Positions 22,442 to 32,661 are shown, counted from the stretch's first letter. The stretch: 64,000 nt of DNA from Blattamonas nauphoetae (GCA_033064195.1 JARBJD010000031.1:124001-188000), one strand, 5' to 3'. The notes: a model not told the origin generated them from the letters alone. Translations and numbers: made by a program.

Positions 22442-24734
22442 CTGGCACACATCACGAAGAAGTTCAAACGCAGATCCTTGTCGTGTTCAGGACATGAAAC
22501 TCTCTTTTCATTTCGGGAAATCATGACACATTAGCGGATATGAATCGAACATCAATATAAACTCATCAGCATCCCCTAAATCGGAGTTCAGCGAATGGAT
22601 CCACTGGATTGCATCACATTCTCCACACCGATCGTTCGATTTCCCTGTTTGTCGTATTATTTTCATCTATATTCTGAAGGACACCAGATTTATCAAACGA
22701 TATCTTCAATAAAGTCCAGTCTGAAAGACAACATAAGTCCACGAGCAAATTCATGATTTACTTCCGAAAACAATCAGTTTACCGTTCTGAAAAATAGTAC
22801 ATGACGTTGGAGGGTATCTTTCAATCCATATGAGATGGTTTTTGTTCATTTTTTGGTTTAATCTTTATGATCAGGTGAACGTCTTTTCGAAACAATCGAA
22901 CCATTTCTGTTTTGCGTCACGTCTCTCGTTGATGGCTCCATCAAACTTGATCAAGATTCTTCAATAGCAAGTTCGGACATTTATCTTCAATATACCCGAA
23001 GCTCAGACGATTCGATGGAATCGATTGATAGCAATGGTCCGGACATCATTCGAAATCTTTTCAAGCAACTCTCACGATCAAGATCATCACCCACCAGTCG
23101 TCAATTTATTCTGTCCGGATCTAAAAAGAAGATATTTGATGAATCTTTCAAAAATTTTCCAGAATGACAAAGAATAGAAGACCAAACTAGGACAATCTAT
23201 CTCACAATGATCTGACCAAGTTCTCAAGAGAAATCAACAATTCCTGCTCGAACAGAAAAAATGACAATAACCATGTCAATGGATCACGTCTGTCTTTTTG
23301 AGTTTCATTTCGTCAGAATCAGACAGTATTGACAGAATTGATGGCATATCTCCTTCGATTGGACTCGTTCACGATTTACCTCGATTCAAAAGTGATGATT
23401 CAGATACGTATACATCCCCGACATCATCCACAACAGTTCAAAATCGATGTAGCCCTGAAATAAAATTTGCACGAAAGAAAGAGGACGGAAAGGATCATCG
23501 CCATGATACACCGCTTCTCACTTAATATCAGCTCGGAAAAGAGTGAGATGTCGCAAGAGAACCAATTCAAGAAGAATACAACACAATAAAGACATTGAAG
23601 TTCTGATTGACCACAAAAATGGAAAAAACAGTGAAAGGATCTTTGTCTGTTTTCTTCTCGGATAAGAGTCCTTTTCTCATTTCACTCTCGGTATCTTGTT
23701 TTTTATGTTCAATGAAATTAATGTGGTTGGTGTTAATGTCTAAGTCAGTTGCACCCATACGCTCTCATAGTCTGAAAAACTGGTGTTCATGATATATCCC
23801 CCTTGTCGAATGGAGGAGTCCTCTGCGACTTGTGCCCTCATTATCTTCGCTTCCATCATATGTATATTCTTCTTCTTTCATGTTTTATTCCTGGCTGGCT
23901 TTTTCAGCGAGAATGAGTAATCATCTTTCAGAACTGATAATTGGACAAAGATGAGATATTGATCAATGAAAATGGCAGAGCATGCTATTTCGACTCTTTT
24001 TTCCATATTCTTCCATTTAGATGATTGTTATACCATTTTGTCTTCTTTCTGAAGAGCTCAGCGGAGAACAGACTTGATTTCCACCTATGTAGTGAGGTCT
24101 GTTGCAACAACAAACAAAAAAGGCAGTTAAATTCCGGAATTAGGACGAGAGAAAAAGCGATATCATGAAATATGCATACATATTAGTTTTGGTGGAAGTT
24201 GAGAGATGGACCGTACGAGCAGGCTACAAGGAGAAAATGTAGAACGATATCCAGTGACCAGATACAAAATCTCCAGAATCTTCATCCCACACAATCAGGG
24301 AGTCGTGATGAAGAGACGACAGCTAGGAAGCATGACACAAAATCTTCAAGTCACTTGCTCAACTCTTGAAGAGTAGGAGTCACTTCACTTTACACTCATT
24401 TTCGTACCTATTCTCGTTTTATCCCAGAATTCTGTCAAATTAACAAATATTGAACGATATTGCGGTCAGGGGGATGGGAGCAAGTTTTCTAAAATTTTTG
24501 GCCATCTTTTTTCAAACGAAAAAAGTTGGATATCGAAATGGATGATTTGGAAAGTCTTGTTCATAAATTTATAATATGGACTAAATATGGCTTGCCAAAG
24601 TGTGTCACCATTCATCTCTTTCTCATATTTTAAGAATACGTGATGAAAGAAATTGCCATGACATGCAAATTATTGGGGACTAGTTGGAGGTTGGAGTTCG
24701 TGTAACGTAACAAATTTAAAGTTTTGAATGGTGC
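22442..24734. other. AT-rich spacer with scattered coding remnants
   Basis: About 2.3 kb without a convincing gene. It contains an open 96-codon stretch at 22877-23167 (+) with TIEPFLFCVTSLVDGS and DSMESIDSNGPDIIRN, and a 75-codon stretch at 23298-23525 (+) with SESDSIDRIDGISP. The recurring 'ESIDS/SIDRID' wording is also seen in the family remnant at 27041-27328, so these may be old pieces of one gene family. From ~23.6 to 24.7 kb I see only AT-rich sequence without long frames, RNA genes or clear repeats. Confidence 0.5.
22877..23167 (+). pseudogene. Possible remnant of a multigene family (96 open codons)
   Basis: Open from GAA at 22877 to TGA at 23165-23167, preceded by CAG, which could be a splice acceptor. 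The predicted peptide mixes hydrophobic and Ser/Asp-rich parts (DSMESIDSNGPD, LFKQLSRSRSSPTS). There is no start codon in front and no intact gene around it, so a decayed fragment is the simplest reading. It may be chance in AT-rich DNA. Confidence 0.25.
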
Positions 24735-25787
24735 TTACACTCTTGGAGTAATCGTCGTGACATACGTAATCGATTTCAGCCACTCATCTCTTTGGCGAGG
24801 GTTGAAGGCATCAATTCGCATTTTCCCGTGATCTTTCGTTACCATCTCGAACACTGATGTCTGCTTGCTTTCAGATTGAGGAACAGATCGGACACTCACA
24901 ATATCCGACACAGGAATGGTGACGGGTTTCTTTTGCGATCTTGAGAAGAGGAATGAGCAGAAGCAAGCATCGTCGTCATTGTCGATAGGCTCGCCCACGA
25001 GGACTTCATTGGTCAGCTCAAAGATGCGAGTGCTCCCTGTTTCGAAGAAGGAGGACGAGATGATGCGGAGAGGGCCAGTCAAGGGAATAAGGCGGGAGTT
25101 TTGTTCTCGTTCTTCTCGCTCTCGTTCCTCTCGCTCTTGCTCCTCTCTTTCTTGTTCCTCTCTTTCCCGTTCCTCTCGTTCTTGTTCCTCTCGCTCCCGT
25201 TCTTCTCGCTCTTCCTCCTCACGCTCCCGTTCCTCTCGCTCCCGTTCTTCTCGCTCTTCCTCCTCACGCTCCCGTTCCTCTCGTTCCCGTTCTTCTCGCT
25301 CTTGCTCCTCTCGTTCCCGTTCTTCTCGCTCTTCTTCCTCACGCTCCCGTTCCTCTCGCTCCCGTTCTTCTCGCTCTTCCTTTTCTCGTTTTCGTTCTTC
25401 TCGTTCTTGTTCCTTTCGTTCCCGTTCCTCTCTTTCCTTTTCCCACTGTTTTTCTCGTTCCAGCTCTTCACGCTCTTCGCGAGCTTTCTTCGCACATTCG
25501 TTGCAGATCCACTTCCCGTTTCGGTCGTCAGTTTCGAATGCAATAAAGAAGTTCGCGTCTCTCAACTGCTCGATCAATTCATCACGCTCTGACGATTTCA
25601 GGAATGGCTCGGACGTGATCGTATCGAATGTGGTCTTGAACTGTGGTCCCATCACTTCCTGTGCGACTTCCACAAGAGCTGTCAATCCACCTTCAACATC
25701 CATCTCGTACGCTGCTTTCCCCAACTTCAGCAGACCCACTCCCACTTTCAGCCACTTATTCCAGTGGTCAACATCTTGACAATTCAC
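24735..25787 (-). CDS. E/R-rich coiled-coil protein with C-terminal PH domain, 5' end lost
   Basis: The frame is open from 25787 (GTG, no ATG) to 24735. Residues ~9-115 are a globular part with KWLKVGVGLLKLGKAAYEMD, SSERDELIEQLRDANFFIAF and a Cys pair in GKWICNECAKKAREE. Then comes ~130 residues of EREEREREEQ-type repeats encoded by an imperfect 12-18-bp purine-rich repeat (~25,085-25,480). The end is a PH-like fold (IIPLTGPLRI-like start, RIFELTNEVLVG, FEMVTKDHGKMRIDAFNPRQRDEWLKSI). The first ~24 bp lie inside sequence shared with the HEAT/coiled-coil paralogue B on the other strand, so the natural 5' end seems to have been replaced at a breakpoint near 25763. The first internal Met is at AYEMD. 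It may be a truncated gene or lack only an upstream exon. Confidence 0.55.
   Translation of the reverse strand: MNCQDVDHWNKWLKVGVGLLKLGKAAYEMDVEGGLTALVEVAQEVMGPQFKTTFDTITSEPFLKSSERDELIEQLRDANFFIAFETDDRNGKWICNECAKKAREEREELEREKQWEKEREERERKEQEREERKREKEEREEREREEREREEEEREEREREEQEREEREREEREREEEEREEREREEREREEEEREEREREEQEREEREREEQEREEQEREEREREEREQNSRLIPLTGPLRIISSSFFETGSTRIFELTNEVLVGEPIDNDDDACFCSFLFSRSQKKPVTIPVSDIVSVRSVPQSESKQTSVFEMVTKDHGKMRIDAFNPRQRDEWLKSITYVTTITPRV
25085..25480. repeat. Coding minisatellite, Glu/Arg repeat
   Basis: Imperfect tandem repeats of ~12-30 bp built from cgttcctct / cgttcttct blocks on the plus strand, purine-rich on the coding minus strand. All three minus frames and two plus frames are open through it, a by-product of the repeat. 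It encodes the alternating Glu/Arg coiled coil of the PH-domain gene. Confidence 0.8.
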
Positions 25788-27131
25788 TCACTGACAGATC
25801 CTCAGCCTGTCCTTCCCATGTTCAAAAAGTTGGCTGAGATTGCCCTCGATGCCAACCCACCGCCGTCTTTGGATGTGAAAGTTTTGAAGAATTTGCTGAT
25901 TCAGGGCTTTGTGTTTTCCTGCCAACTCCGTCGTTTCCCGGAAGAATGCTCGGTTCTGAATCCACACATATGTTCACATCTGGTGGAGAATAGGAACAAT
26001 ATTTCAGATCTGTCGTCATATTCGACTCTTTTGTTCGAGACAGCAGAATTCAATCTCCATCCTGTTCAGGAAATCATTCCAGTGCTCGCAACGCATATCA
26101 AAGAGAAGCCAAACACTCTCATGTATCTCAGCACACTCATCAACAAACTCCTGACTCTTCTCCCCGACTCCACTGCTCAGTTTCTGCCAACCCTGCTCAC
26201 TTTCTTCTATGGTTCTGACGACAACCAACTCACAAGTGCCATGCTGTGTCTCTCGACCGTCGCCAAATCGAAACATGCCACAGAACTGATCCCAATAGTC
26301 AAGAATATCAAAGACAATCCAGCACAATACTTTCGTGCTCTATCTTTTGGAATGGTCTTGCAGATGGTGAGCGATGTATGCTCAACTCCCGAGCGTGCTG
26401 CTCTTGGGATCGCCACCTTCTTTTCCATTCAAGCCAACCTCGAACCGTCAAGTATGTTCTACCCAGTACCGATTAGCGACATAAGCATGCTCTATGCCAT
26501 CCCAGGTGTTGACCTGGCGATCCTCGATCCACACATCCCATTCATTCAAGAACTGATGAAGACAACCACCAATGGAACGGTTGCGACTGTCTCCAAACTT
26601 CTTCTTGAAAGGAGGAATAATCTCTCATTGACATCTGTGCATCAATCTGTGGCGAAGGTGTCGTCTGAAGTTGAAGAGACAAAAGGACAGATAACACAAG
26701 TCGAACAGAATGTTGCTGTGGCCAATGAGCGAATCAACAATGTTGAAGAGGATGTGAAGAGCACGAATGCCCGAGTTGACTCGATGGAAGCGACAGTGGA
26801 CGGGATGGGATCCGATGTGGATGCAGCGAAGAGACAAGCGGAAGAGGCTCTGGAGATTGCGAAAGAAGCGAAAAGAATGGTGGAAACAGTGGTCTCCACA
26901 CTCGAAGACTCGCTGGCAAGACACGAGGAGCAGATCCGCACGGTGATGGAGTCGATGGAGAAACGACTTCCGATGCCGATGATGTTCACGACTGAGAACA
27001 AACTGCTCGGTCTGAGAAGACGCCTGATCCTCCACTTCACGTGTGGAACAAAAGCATCGCCGAATTGTGTGTATCCTGGTCCAAAAGCAGGCAAAAAGGA
27101 AATGATGGGAGCGAATCGATTGATTCAATAA
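25764..27131 (+). CDS. HEAT-like / coiled-coil paralogue B, 5'-truncated
   Basis: Inverted partner of the gene at 21149-22441. The open frame starts at GTG 25764 and lacks the first ~27 codons of paralogue A including its ATG; the first in-frame Met lies in VLPMFKKLAE. From 25764 to about 26197 the DNA is almost identical to copy A (one difference noticed, GATCCTCAG versus GATCCCCAG). Further on it drops to clearly diverged but alignable sequence (TFFYGSDDNQLTSAM versus AIFEGSDDTLVTLAM). The coiled coil is kept, but the tail differs (EKRLPMPMMFTTENKLLGLRR...). The 5' end abuts and overlaps the truncated PH gene head to head. It is likely non-functional or newly truncated, though no internal stop is present. 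Confidence 0.55.
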   Translation: MVNILTIHSLTDPQPVLPMFKKLAEIALDANPPPSLDVKVLKNLLIQGFVFSCQLRRFPEECSVLNPHICSHLVENRNNISDLSSYSTLLFETAEFNLHPVQEIIPVLATHIKEKPNTLMYLSTLINKLLTLLPDSTAQFLPTLLTFFYGSDDNQLTSAMLCLSTVAKSKHATELIPIVKNIKDNPAQYFRALSFGMVLQMVSDVCSTPERAALGIATFFSIQANLEPSSMFYPVPISDISMLYAIPGVDLAILDPHIPFIQELMKTTTNGTVATVSKLLLERRNNLSLTSVHQSVAKVSSEVEETKGQITQVEQNVAVANERINNVEEDVKSTNARVDSMEATVDGMGSDVDAAKRQAEEALEIAKEAKRMVETVVSTLEDSLARHEEQIRTVMESMEKRLPMPMMFTTENKLLGLRRRLILHFTCGTKASPNCVYPGPKAGKKEMMGANRLIQ

Positions 27132-27853
27132 GCCCAGGTCTCGACGAGGAGTTCGATGACGTGGTCTCTATCGTTGATTCGAATACTCGTGATGATAGAG
27201 ATTCATTTTCAGGTGATACAGATAAGAGAGATTCAGAATCTATCTCAAACCATGTCAATGCTTTGTTGTCAGCCATCCATGGACGGCTTCCCGGCAAGAG
27301 ACAAACGCGCCCTCCTGGCTCAATTTGATCTGAGAATCAATTGTTTGCAAGGAATTTCTCAAAGGACAGAAACAGTGTACCTCCGTCTATGATCCTTATC
27401 CTCGATTCGTCAGATGGAGCTCTGATCAACTTCAAAACTGGAAGCGTGTCTCATGAACTCATTCTCATGAAGCTTAAAGTCTCCATCGGCTTCGGTCGCT
27501 CGTCCGCTCTCTTCATATCGAGAAGCAAGCCGTCCATTGTGTCTTCATGTGACGTCTCATCATCTATGTCCCAGGCAGTTTTCCTCCACAAAACAGCAGC
27601 TGTGATCACCGCCTGTGCGTGTGCATCTCACCCAAATCGGAGAAACGGAGGAGCAGTCCACACTGAGTTCTCCCCGTCCCACTCTCTCCGAATCAAATCT
27701 TGTTCCTCGCAGGGAAATGTAGGCAGTGTGATAGTTGATTCAGGGGGTTGGTTTCATCTTCATCCGCAAACGCGTCTTTTCGTCGTCGCAATCCCTCCTC
27801 TGACTCTGTGCCAATCACCCCGATCGTGTCTCGCTTCTGATGGGTTTTTCTAA
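27041..27853 (+). pseudogene. Frameshifted remnant of a repetitive protein family
   Basis: Three overlapping frames continue one another: 27041-27328 (DSISPGLDEEFDDVVSIVDS, SESISNHVNALLSAIHGRLPG), then ~27285-27390 (DKRALLAQFDLRINCLQ, QRTETVYLRL), then ~27385-27853 (MILILDSSDGALINFKTG, RSKPSIVSSCDVSSSMSQAV, FLHKTAAVITACACASHPN). Read together they look like one protein broken by at least two frame changes. I recall similar wording from oxymonad multigene families but cannot verify it. It overlaps the 3' end of paralogue B by ~90 bp in another frame. No intact start-to-stop model is possible. Confidence 0.45.
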
Positions 27854-28073
27854 GGCACGGCCCAATCACCCTCACTCCTACTTCACTCACCAAATCTGTG
27901 TGACTTCATGCATTAAAACTTCGTCGGATTCATTTTAAGTTTCATGATGGATTTCCCCTTTATTTGATTTTCTCTTCTCTCATTCCTCATCCTACGAGAA
28001 GCTTCCCTCTCTTCTTGAACAAGTTGTTTTGCAGCATTATAGTCAAACCAACGTTGGAGGAGATAGTTATCCG

Positions 28074-28790
28074 TTACACGTGTCCACTGATCGGAAAGGA
28101 TCCTGAAGGTTTCAGAAGCGGGATTGAGCTATCATATTCAACAGCAAACGACTCCCACTCTTGGAGAGTACACCCTCTGATTTTTGATGTCCAGTTCACG
28201 TCAAGTTCATCGTTGAAGTCATGTACATCATCGCCACCAATTGAGTGAATGGTATTCCTCTGTTTCCACTCGTCAAATGACAGTCCTTCCTCTCTCAGAC
28301 TTTTCAGCATCTTTGTTGGTGACCGAAGGATGAGACAACATTTCATAAATCCCTTCCTGATGAAATCTGCTTGAAGTGCTTTGGTCACAACATCGTCGAT
28401 CTTATTCATAAAGTCGTCAAGTTGTGTTTCGTCCCTCTTGTCTTTCGGAAGACTGACAAACTTGAGGGCTCTCTCCCATTCTTTGTTTACAACCTGATCC
28501 AATGGTGGAAGAAATTCTGACGTGTGGGAGGGAAGGATGATGACATCGATGTGATGATCTCGGAGCCAAGACATGAGCTCCGGCTGAGAACGAGATACAT
28601 GACCATCCAGGATGATCAGGGCACTTTCGAGTGGTTTCAACAGAGCAGTCTGCTCAGCACCATCCTCCATTGTTTGCATTTGCTCCACACCGACTCCCAT
28701 TGTTCTCATCTGCTCAGCATTGTCCTCCATTGTTCTTATCCGCTCCACACCGACTCCGTCCGTTCCAGCCGTCGCTCGTATTAATTCCAT
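28074..28790 (-). mobile_element. pogo/Fot-like DDE transposase fragment
   Basis: Open 238-codon frame without an identifiable N-terminal half. The diagnostic segment is ALIILDGHVSRSQPELMSWL followed by HHIDVIILPSHTSEFLPPLDQ, i.e. the second Asp (DGHxS) and third Asp (PLDQ) of the DDD/DDE_1 fold of pogo/Fot/Tigger elements. The tail (FIRKGFMKCCLILRSPTK, EGLSFDEWKQRN) fits the C-terminal region. The first catalytic Asp and the DNA-binding domain are missing, and a tandem repeat sits where the core should continue, so the copy is truncated. I could not find convincing terminal inverted repeats around it. Confidence 0.7.
28651..28770. repeat. Two 60-bp tandem units
   Basis: Units at 28651-28710 and 28711-28770 share TGCTCAGCA, TCCTCCATTGTT, GCTCCACACCGACTCC in register with about ten differences. 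They lie at the 5' end of the transposase fragment and encode repeated MEDNAEQMRTM / MEDGAEQ-like text there. Confidence 0.8.
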
Positions 28791-28796
28791 ATTCGA

Positions 28797-29634
28797 TCAG
28801 TCGTTGTTATCTTCTAGACTCAACTCATTTCTCAACTTTGTCTGTCTTGTTTCTTCCATCTTCTTCGAGCAACCTTTCTCCTTCGTCGTTGGTCCTTCTC
28901 GACGAGCGATTCCACCATCTGTATCCACTAGTCCTGACAACCATGCATACGGGACATGATTTCTCTTGTATTCAGCTCTTGGTTCAACCTGCTTCTTGGG
29001 ACTAGTCTTCATCGGCTATGTTTTCTCTGCAGCCCTTTTCTTGTCATATTCTTCTTTCTCTGATCTGACCCATAATCTGAACACTCAACCAGTATTTCAG
29101 GTTTTTCTCTGGAAGGAGGCATCAATTAACTCTATCATTTCACACACATAATATTCACCATATTCTTAATCAAATGAGAGAAAGGGCCTAGTTGGTGACA
29201 TGGGACTACTTGGTGACACTACTATCACTCGAAACAATTGATTTGACATTTCTCCAATATCTTCAGAATAGATTTTATTGTGACACTGATTAATTTGTCG
29301 CCCTTCTCGTTGTGTCATTCTCATGTTTGGAAAGGTGATGGGCGAACGATAGGAATGAAGGAAAATGAGAAAAGGAGATGAGTATGCATACGAATTGTGA
29401 GTGCGGCTTGGTACCATCATCGTGGCGGCTTATCAACACATGCCATCATAGAAAAGTTCGATTCATGACAATTGAGTCCATCCATTTCACCTATTCTAAA
29501 AAAAGAAGAGAATTTTCTTTCTGTTTCTTTTTTTAAAATTATTCGATTTGATCATAGTGATGACGGAGTAGGCTCTGAAAAACCGGCTGTCATCAAGTTC
29601 AGTTTGTGACCCCGAACTTTTGAATGATGTCAAA
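28797..29634. other. AT-rich spacer between transposon remnants
   Basis: No convincing gene. A short minus-strand frame at 28797-29012 (VPYAWLSGLVDTDGG) may be an upstream piece of the transposase but has no recognisable motif. Near 29189-29218 a short direct repeat 'CTAGTTGGTGACATGGGA / CTACTTGGTGACA' is seen; its meaning is unknown. Confidence 0.35.
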
Positions 29635-29636
29635 TA

Positions 29637-30371
29637 TAGGTGATTCTCAATGAAATGTTGCAACACACTATGGTGCGTTCGAAAAATTGATTTTTTGTCG
29701 AATGAACATTTTCCTGCTCAGTCATCAGTAAACATGTCTCATTTTGACAATAAGTCATGATCGCGCTTAAAAACACCGTTCTTTTTTGAGGAGACTTTTG
29801 CGCACTTTTTGGAACAAAACACATTAGAATATCGGTCAATGGTATAAAACGACATGAAAAACCCATTCTGTGAGAGAGAACCTAAATAAAGTGATTCATC
29901 GAACAAAAAGACGTAGAAAGGTCGGAATGAGATCTTCTTTCCAATTCTCATGATTAGCCTTGAAAATCCAAGAAATTGTTTCAATTATCCTGTTTGTGAA
30001 ATATTTCGAAGGAGGATTTGATTTGAGTGAAACTTCAGCAGAATGAGGATGATCAACAAGTGTGCGTTGATTTTGGCAGTTGATGAAAAGACATAGCTAA
30101 AAACAGAGAATCAGGTGAAAGAAAATGGTTAAATACATCCATCTGGCCATTTGATCAGACAACCTTCAGCTCTCAAGAATGATCTGACGTTGTTCAGAAA
30201 AGTGCTGAATGTGTGACCTGAAGAAATATTTATGTAGAAAATGAAAAAGTCACAGCTCATACTTTCAAGGTGTAGATGAAGACGGTTTCTGTGAACTCAG
30301 AGCTTTTTCTGGAGATTCTCAACGTTGCGGCGTTGTACTAACGCATGAAACATTTCGTTGAGAATCACACG
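29637..30371. mobile_element. TIR element A, mariner-like/MITE, flanked by TA
   Basis: The left end reads TAGGTGATTCTCAATGAAAT from 29637, directly preceded by TA (29635-29636). The right end, read on the minus strand from 30371, is CGTGTGATTCTCAACGAAAT, bordered by TA (30372-30373). The shared core is GTGATTCTCAAYGAAATGTT. TA borders and an internal minus-strand frame with FLFDESLYLGSLSQNGFF suggest a Tc1/mariner relative. The element is decayed and non-autonomous as it stands. See element B for an alternative reading with one 1.65-kb element. Confidence 0.55.
29739..29984 (-). pseudogene. Possible Tc1/mariner transposase scrap
   Basis: A frame of 81 codons contains RPFYVFLFDESLYLGSLSQ, where FxDES resembles the first catalytic Asp block of Tc1/mariner transposases. 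A neighbouring frame (29630-29866) looks like its continuation. The match is short and has no second or third catalytic residue, so this is tentative. It lies inside TIR element A, which is what makes it plausible. Confidence 0.3.
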
Positions 30372-30427
30372 TATTCTGACTCAAATATCGACCCAAGATC
30401 AAAGGAGATGCATTTCTATGTTCGATA

Positions 30428-31288
30428 TGGGTGATTCTAAATGAATTGTTACCCGCGTATTTTCTTCTGTCATATGAGCAGAAACTCAATACAATTTTCA
30501 GAGCGCTCATATTCTCCTTCATTCGACATGATTAAGGTGTTTTCCATTTTTCTGACTCTTCATCCAATCTTTTCCGTCTGATTTCTTCTTTCAGCGATCC
30601 TTCTTCGCTCAAACTAACACGTTCCCCCAAAATTGTGCAAGTACCTCGTTCTAACACATCATTTGAAGCTGACCTCCATCGTTTGAACAGTGTATATATT
30701 CTCATCTTCGCTTTCCAAGTCCGTTTTATTTCAACTCAGATCTATCAATGACACTTGACATCTCTATGTTTTATTGTGATTTCGAGTTTTTTCATCTCTT
30801 TTCCTTCAGCTGTATCATTCAGATCTGGTAGTCTCGTTCTTCTCTTCTCACAGTGAACTTGCGTTTTCTGATCTGCCTCCCTCCTCTGTAGCAAACCATT
30901 AAAAGTGTCGTTCCTTCATTTCCACGTCACAAACACGCCATTCTGACACACACCAGAAATTTCATAGAGATCTTTTATGTTTGAAGTGAGATATCCAAAA
31001 TAAGCTTTTCACGGTTTTTTGGATGATATATGTTTTCAATTCGCATTTCTCTCACAAATCCGTTTTTTTATGTCGTTTACCACCACCTCTTTGATTTCTG
31101 AAACGTTGTGAAGAAAAAAAAGTGATAAAATGTCCAGATCCTATAAGAGCTCAATCGAACGCGATCAAAGCAAAATCTACAAAATTTAGCACTTTTCAGT
31201 CCTGAAAGCAGATGAATGCAAATTGTGCAATTTTTAATTTTTTGTAACGCACCATAGTGTAAAGTAACATTTCATTTAGAATCACCCA
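30428..31288. mobile_element. TIR element B, related to element A, flanked by TA
   Basis: The left end is TGGGTGATTCTAAATGAAT at 30428 after TA (30426-30427). The right end, read on the minus strand from 31288, is TGGGTGATTCTAAATGAAAT, with TA at 31289-31290. The right end also carries ACACTATGGTGCGTTAC, which matches the left end of element A (ACACTATGGTGCGTTCG). So the outermost ends (29637 and 31288) share the longest TIR, about 47 bp. Either these are two neighbouring elements separated by a ~55-bp spacer, or a 1.65-kb element holding a second pair of ends inside. No coding frame of note. Confidence 0.55.
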
Positions 31289-31290
31289 TA

Positions 31291-31773
31291 TTGTATTCTT
31301 CAGGATTCAAATCATGTTAGTACGAGAATTCTTCACACATATTTTCAAAAATATCTCAGAAATCCATGTAATTGGTGCTTGAATGCGTGAAAATTGTGGA
31401 TTTTTGGAGATTCCTGGTTTGATGCTTTGTCCACAATTCAAAGTAAGATCAATTTAATACTTCCATTCTCCGTGTTTTATCTTCTCGATCCATTTTTCGT
31501 GGTTGGAATGACATTTTGTCGATTTTCAACCAAAATTCTCAAATCACTTTTGATCCGACCCGTAGAAGAAAAGAAAAGCGAAACAAATTGTTCTCAAAGG
31601 CTCTGACATACAAGTCTTTAACCATGATCTGATCTTAATAGTTTAGATCCATTGACTTTCTTTGCGGGTATCAACAATCGACCTGTTTGCTCATTCAGAG
31701 TAATTGTCGACGAATGATGAGTTGATCTTTCATCGAACCACGAATTCATCCCAATCTGATCCAATTTCTTTTC
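31291..31773. other. AT-rich upstream region of the GYF gene
   Basis: About 480 bp with no long frame except a 70-codon minus-free stretch at 31394-31606 that looks like chance (AT-rich, no motif). It presumably includes the promoter of the GYF gene; I see no distinct element. Confidence 0.3.
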
Positions 31774-32661
31774 ATGACCTCTCAATCAACGTCTACTGTC
31801 GATCCTACTCATTCTGATCCTTCACGAAGATTATCAACCAACTATTCTGTCGAGACACTTCTCAGCCTCTTCACAGATTCGTGCCCAATTCTCCCTGAAT
31901 TAGAAGCAAATATTAGTCAGTTGAGGGAAGCTAAATACCTCCTGTCAGCGTTGTCCAAGCCTCCACTCTTAAGACGAAATCCTCGTAGGTGGGAGCAGGA
32001 AGCAGGACGTCTCTCCCCATCCAATTTCAAAACATTGGAAGATTATGACAAAGCCATTCTGGAATATGCACCGGATGATATTTGGGATACCCCACCTGAA
32101 GTTGATTTGGATGATGACAATTACACAGACATAATTGATTCACAACGCTTTATTGACAAGCAGGAAGATATCCAAAAGCAGAGGGAAATGTATAAACAGA
32201 CTCAATTCACGACGTCAGCACAAACACAGCCGAAGCACCGCCAGAACGCCCCTCAACCGAAACCAGCCGGAAATCTTACAAAAATGTTCGATGGGCTAAT
32301 AAATGTCCAAAAACGAGCAGTAGATCCATCACTTTTGACGGGTGAGTGTTGGTACTATATCGATAATTCAGGGCAACTTCAAGGTCCATTCGCAACTCAA
32401 AACATGTCAGCCTGGTCTCAACGGGGATATATTAAACCAGATTTGTATATTCGTCTCAGCAGCGAGAGCAAATTCATGACGGTCGCTGAGCGCTTCGAAG
32501 GGGGACCCTCCTTTCAAACTCCACCACTCGCCCTCGATTCTTTCAAGACGCCTGGCCTCACAGAAGAGCAGGCACGAGCCGCAACCATCCAACGAAAGCA
32601 AAACTCTGCTTTGCTTGGCTCACAGGGGACTCCCATTGTTCAAACTTCTTTCAAGAAGTGA
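31774..32661 (+). CDS. GYF-domain protein
   Basis: Single-exon 295-aa protein from ATG 31774 to TGA 32659-32661. Residues ~191-245 are a GYF domain: ECWYYIDNSGQLQGPFATQ, then MSAWSQRGYIKPDLYIRLSS. The hallmark W-Y-Y...GPF and W...GY signature is present. GYF domains bind proline-rich ligands such as PPGF/PPGL motifs, in splicing (CD2BP2/Lin1) or translational repression (GIGYF/Smy2). The N-terminal part has a motif-like RRNPRRWEQEAGRLSPSNF and an acidic DVIWDTPPEVDLDDD-like stretch (residues ~95-115), which is not diagnostic. Convergent with the phosphatase gene (stops ~100 bp apart). Confidence 0.85.
   Translation: MTSQSTSTVDPTHSDPSRRLSTNYSVETLLSLFTDSCPILPELEANISQLREAKYLLSALSKPPLLRRNPRRWEQEAGRLSPSNFKTLEDYDKAILEYAPDDIWDTPPEVDLDDDNYTDIIDSQRFIDKQEDIQKQREMYKQTQFTTSAQTQPKHRQNAPQPKPAGNLTKMFDGLINVQKRAVDPSLLTGECWYYIDNSGQLQGPFATQNMSAWSQRGYIKPDLYIRLSSESKFMTVAERFEGGPSFQTPPLALDSFKTPGLTEEQARAATIQRKQNSALLGSQGTPIVQTSFKK

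Noticed and set aside
25101-25592. Long plus-strand hydrophobic frame (LSFLFLSFPFLSF-type)
   Set aside because: Antisense shadow of the Glu/Arg minisatellite; it looks like a membrane protein only because of the repeat.
28660-28760. CRISPR-like array
   Set aside because: Only two adjacent 60-bp units without unique spacers, in a eukaryotic transposase fragment.
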